Below, one piece after another: positions 6,854 through 7,500 of a DNA stretch of 7,500 nt. Under the pieces are notes generated by a model. It was not told the DNA's origin. It did no database searches and saw nothing but the letters and a program-made list of their open reading frames with translations. Origin of the DNA: Candidatus Omnitrophota bacterium (GTDB lineage Bacteria > Omnitrophota > Gorgyraeia > JAHIPI01); contig JAUWWU010000042.1 of NCBI GenBank assembly GCA_030616695.1, positions 1 to 7,500 on the forward strand, given 5' to 3'. A program made the position numbers and the translations under genes. Positions within the stretch are counted from its first letter, which is position 1. Each line of letters starts with the position of its first letter.

Positions 6854-7314
6854 CAGCAAGGCTCCTGTTTGGAACTCAGTTTATAGTCTTTCCTGAGGGG
6901 GTATTTATTCTTAGGCCAATCATCCGGCAATAAAAGCGGCTTCATATCAGGGTGATTCTTGAATTCCACGCCGAAAAGTTCGTGTATTTCCCTTTCTATC
7001 CATTCCGCGCCTTTCATTACCGGCAATAAAGACTCGACTTTGCATTTTTTCTTCGGCGCATATATTCTTACCGTAACGATAAGCCCTATCCCGTCAAAAT
7101 TAAAATGATACATTATTTCCACTTCTTCCGGGTGGTCGGCTGCCGTCGCGATATTAAAGCGCGCGCCCATGTCCTTAAAGATCAGGCGGGCGAAATCGAC
7201 TAGATCCTTTTTATCTATATCAATGTAGATCCGGCCGGCGGATTTGTCGTAAAATCTTTTTATCCTGCCGTCAAATCTGTCTTTTATAGTTGTTACTACC
7301 TTGGTTCTATCCAT
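6853..7314 (-). CDS. mbhK: NADH dehydrogenase 30 kDa subunit-like protein of hydrogenase (NuoC/MbhK-like)
   Basis: The product has 153 residues, soluble with no membrane segment. The C-terminal part carries the complex I 30 kDa-subunit signature [16 protein letters not shown] (103-118), followed by [13 protein letters not shown] and PLRKDY (139-144). This subunit family has no cofactor and serves as a structural partner of the catalytic large subunit, here encoded immediately downstream. It is short compared with bacterial NuoC but in the size range of group 4 hydrogenase partners. The ATG at 7314 overlaps the small-subunit stop by 8 bases (ATGGATAG). An AAGG stands 9 bases upstream, a modest ribosome site, so coupling to the small subunit is plausible. 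Confidence 0.93.
   Translation of the reverse strand: MDRTKVVTTIKDRFDGRIKRFYDKSAGRIYIDIDKKDLVDFARLIFKDMGARFNIATAADHPEEVEIMYHFNFDGIGLIVTVRIYAPKKKCKVESLLPVMKGAEWIEREIHELFGVEFKNHPDMKPLLLPDDWPKNKYPLRKDYKLSSKQEPC
6862..6866 (-). promoter_or_regulatory. Ribosome binding site deciding the large-subunit start
   Basis: AGGAG on the minus strand lies 8 bases before the ATG at 6853. It lies only 2 bases before the alternative in-frame TTG at 6859, which is too near. It therefore selects the 410-residue form starting MSHKVT over a 412-residue one. Confidence 0.75.
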
Positions 7315-7500
7315 TGGCTTTTACCTTATTTATAAGTTTTACGACGCCGTCTATGATCGCCTCCGGCTTCGGAGGGCAGCCCGGTATATAAGCGTCAACC
7401 GGGATAACCTTATCTAAGGGTTCTGCCTCTTCTACCATATAAGACTTTGAAAACATCCCGCGTCCGGCTGTACACGTCCCTACTGCAACAACAAGGCACG
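7307..7500 (-). CDS. mbhJ: Group 4 [NiFe] hydrogenase small subunit (NuoB/MbhJ-like), C-terminal part, 5' end outside the window
   Basis: The last 63 codons are visible and end with TAG at 7309-7307; the beginning lies beyond base 7500. The fragment shows [11 protein letters not shown] and then [17 protein letters not shown], the two C-terminal cysteine motifs of the NuoB/hydrogenase small-subunit family. These cysteines would be two of the four ligands of the proximal [4Fe-4S] cluster (N2 in complex I) that hands electrons to the Ni-Fe site; the other two should lie in the missing part. Small, NuoC-like and large subunits in this order are the typical core of group 4 hydrogenases. The frame is uninterrupted across the visible region. 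Confidence 0.93.
   Translation of the reverse strand, partial: CLVVAVGTCTAGRGMFSKSYMVEEAEPLDKVIPVDAYIPGCPPKPEAIIDGVVKLINKVKANG

Noticed and set aside
7360..7375. Perfect 6-base hairpin with a 4-base loop near the end of the small-subunit gene
   Set aside because: It falls on the codons of the conserved PPKPE motif and has no following U-run, so it is explained by protein coding and is not a terminator.
5621..7500. Respiratory complex I (nuoB-C-D)
   Set aside because: The large subunit keeps all four Ni-Fe cysteine ligands, which NuoD lacks, and the following genes are Mrp-type (MrpB, E, F, G), which complex I does not have.
1..7500. Mobile element, CRISPR array, RNA gene, or a novel defence or accessory system
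   Set aside because: The whole window is filled by recognisable hydrogenase and antiporter genes with overlapping ends. I saw no direct repeats, transposase, integrase or tRNA-like folds.

Overview
The window is one densely packed operon, read entirely from the minus strand. It encodes most of a membrane-bound group 4 [NiFe] hydrogenase joined to a complete Mrp-type cation/proton antiporter module. In transcription order (high to low coordinates) the genes are: small subunit (NuoB/MbhJ-like, 5' end outside the window), NuoC/MbhK-like subunit, NuoD/MbhL-like catalytic subunit, a large NuoL/MrpA-type antiporter subunit, an MbhD-MbhE fusion (the C-terminal part of MrpA), MrpB, MrpC, MrpD, MrpE, MrpF and MrpG (3' end outside the window). 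No gap between genes exceeds 3 bases, so there is no unassigned stretch, and no promoter, terminator, RNA gene, repeat array or mobile element is visible.

The large subunit keeps both CxxC pairs that bind the Ni-Fe centre (C65/C68 and C355/C358). This separates the complex from respiratory complex I, whose NuoD has lost these ligands. By family analogy, reduced ferredoxin would pass electrons through the small-subunit iron-sulfur cluster to the Ni-Fe site, where protons are reduced to H2, and the free energy would drive ion movement through the Mrp-like arm. The direction and the ion (Na+ or H+) are inferred from the family and are not shown by the sequence. The usual membrane anchor (NuoH/MbhM) and ferredoxin-like subunit (NuoI/MbhN) are not in the window and should lie just outside it if the complex is complete.

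The points of most interest are the arrangement and a few residues. The antiporter genes keep the canonical Mrp order A-B-C-D-E-F-G and follow the catalytic genes, unlike the Pyrococcus MBH order. MrpA is split into a 602-residue and a 183-residue product. The NuoL-like half has Gly where antiporter subunits usually carry the key TM5 Glu, while MrpD is intact. MrpF carries an extra N-terminal membrane segment.

The organism is probably an anaerobic or fermentative prokaryote with Shine-Dalgarno-led genes, occasional GTG/TTG starts, moderate GC and frequent ATA isoleucine codons. An uncultured bacterial lineage would fit, but the window does not fix the taxonomy.
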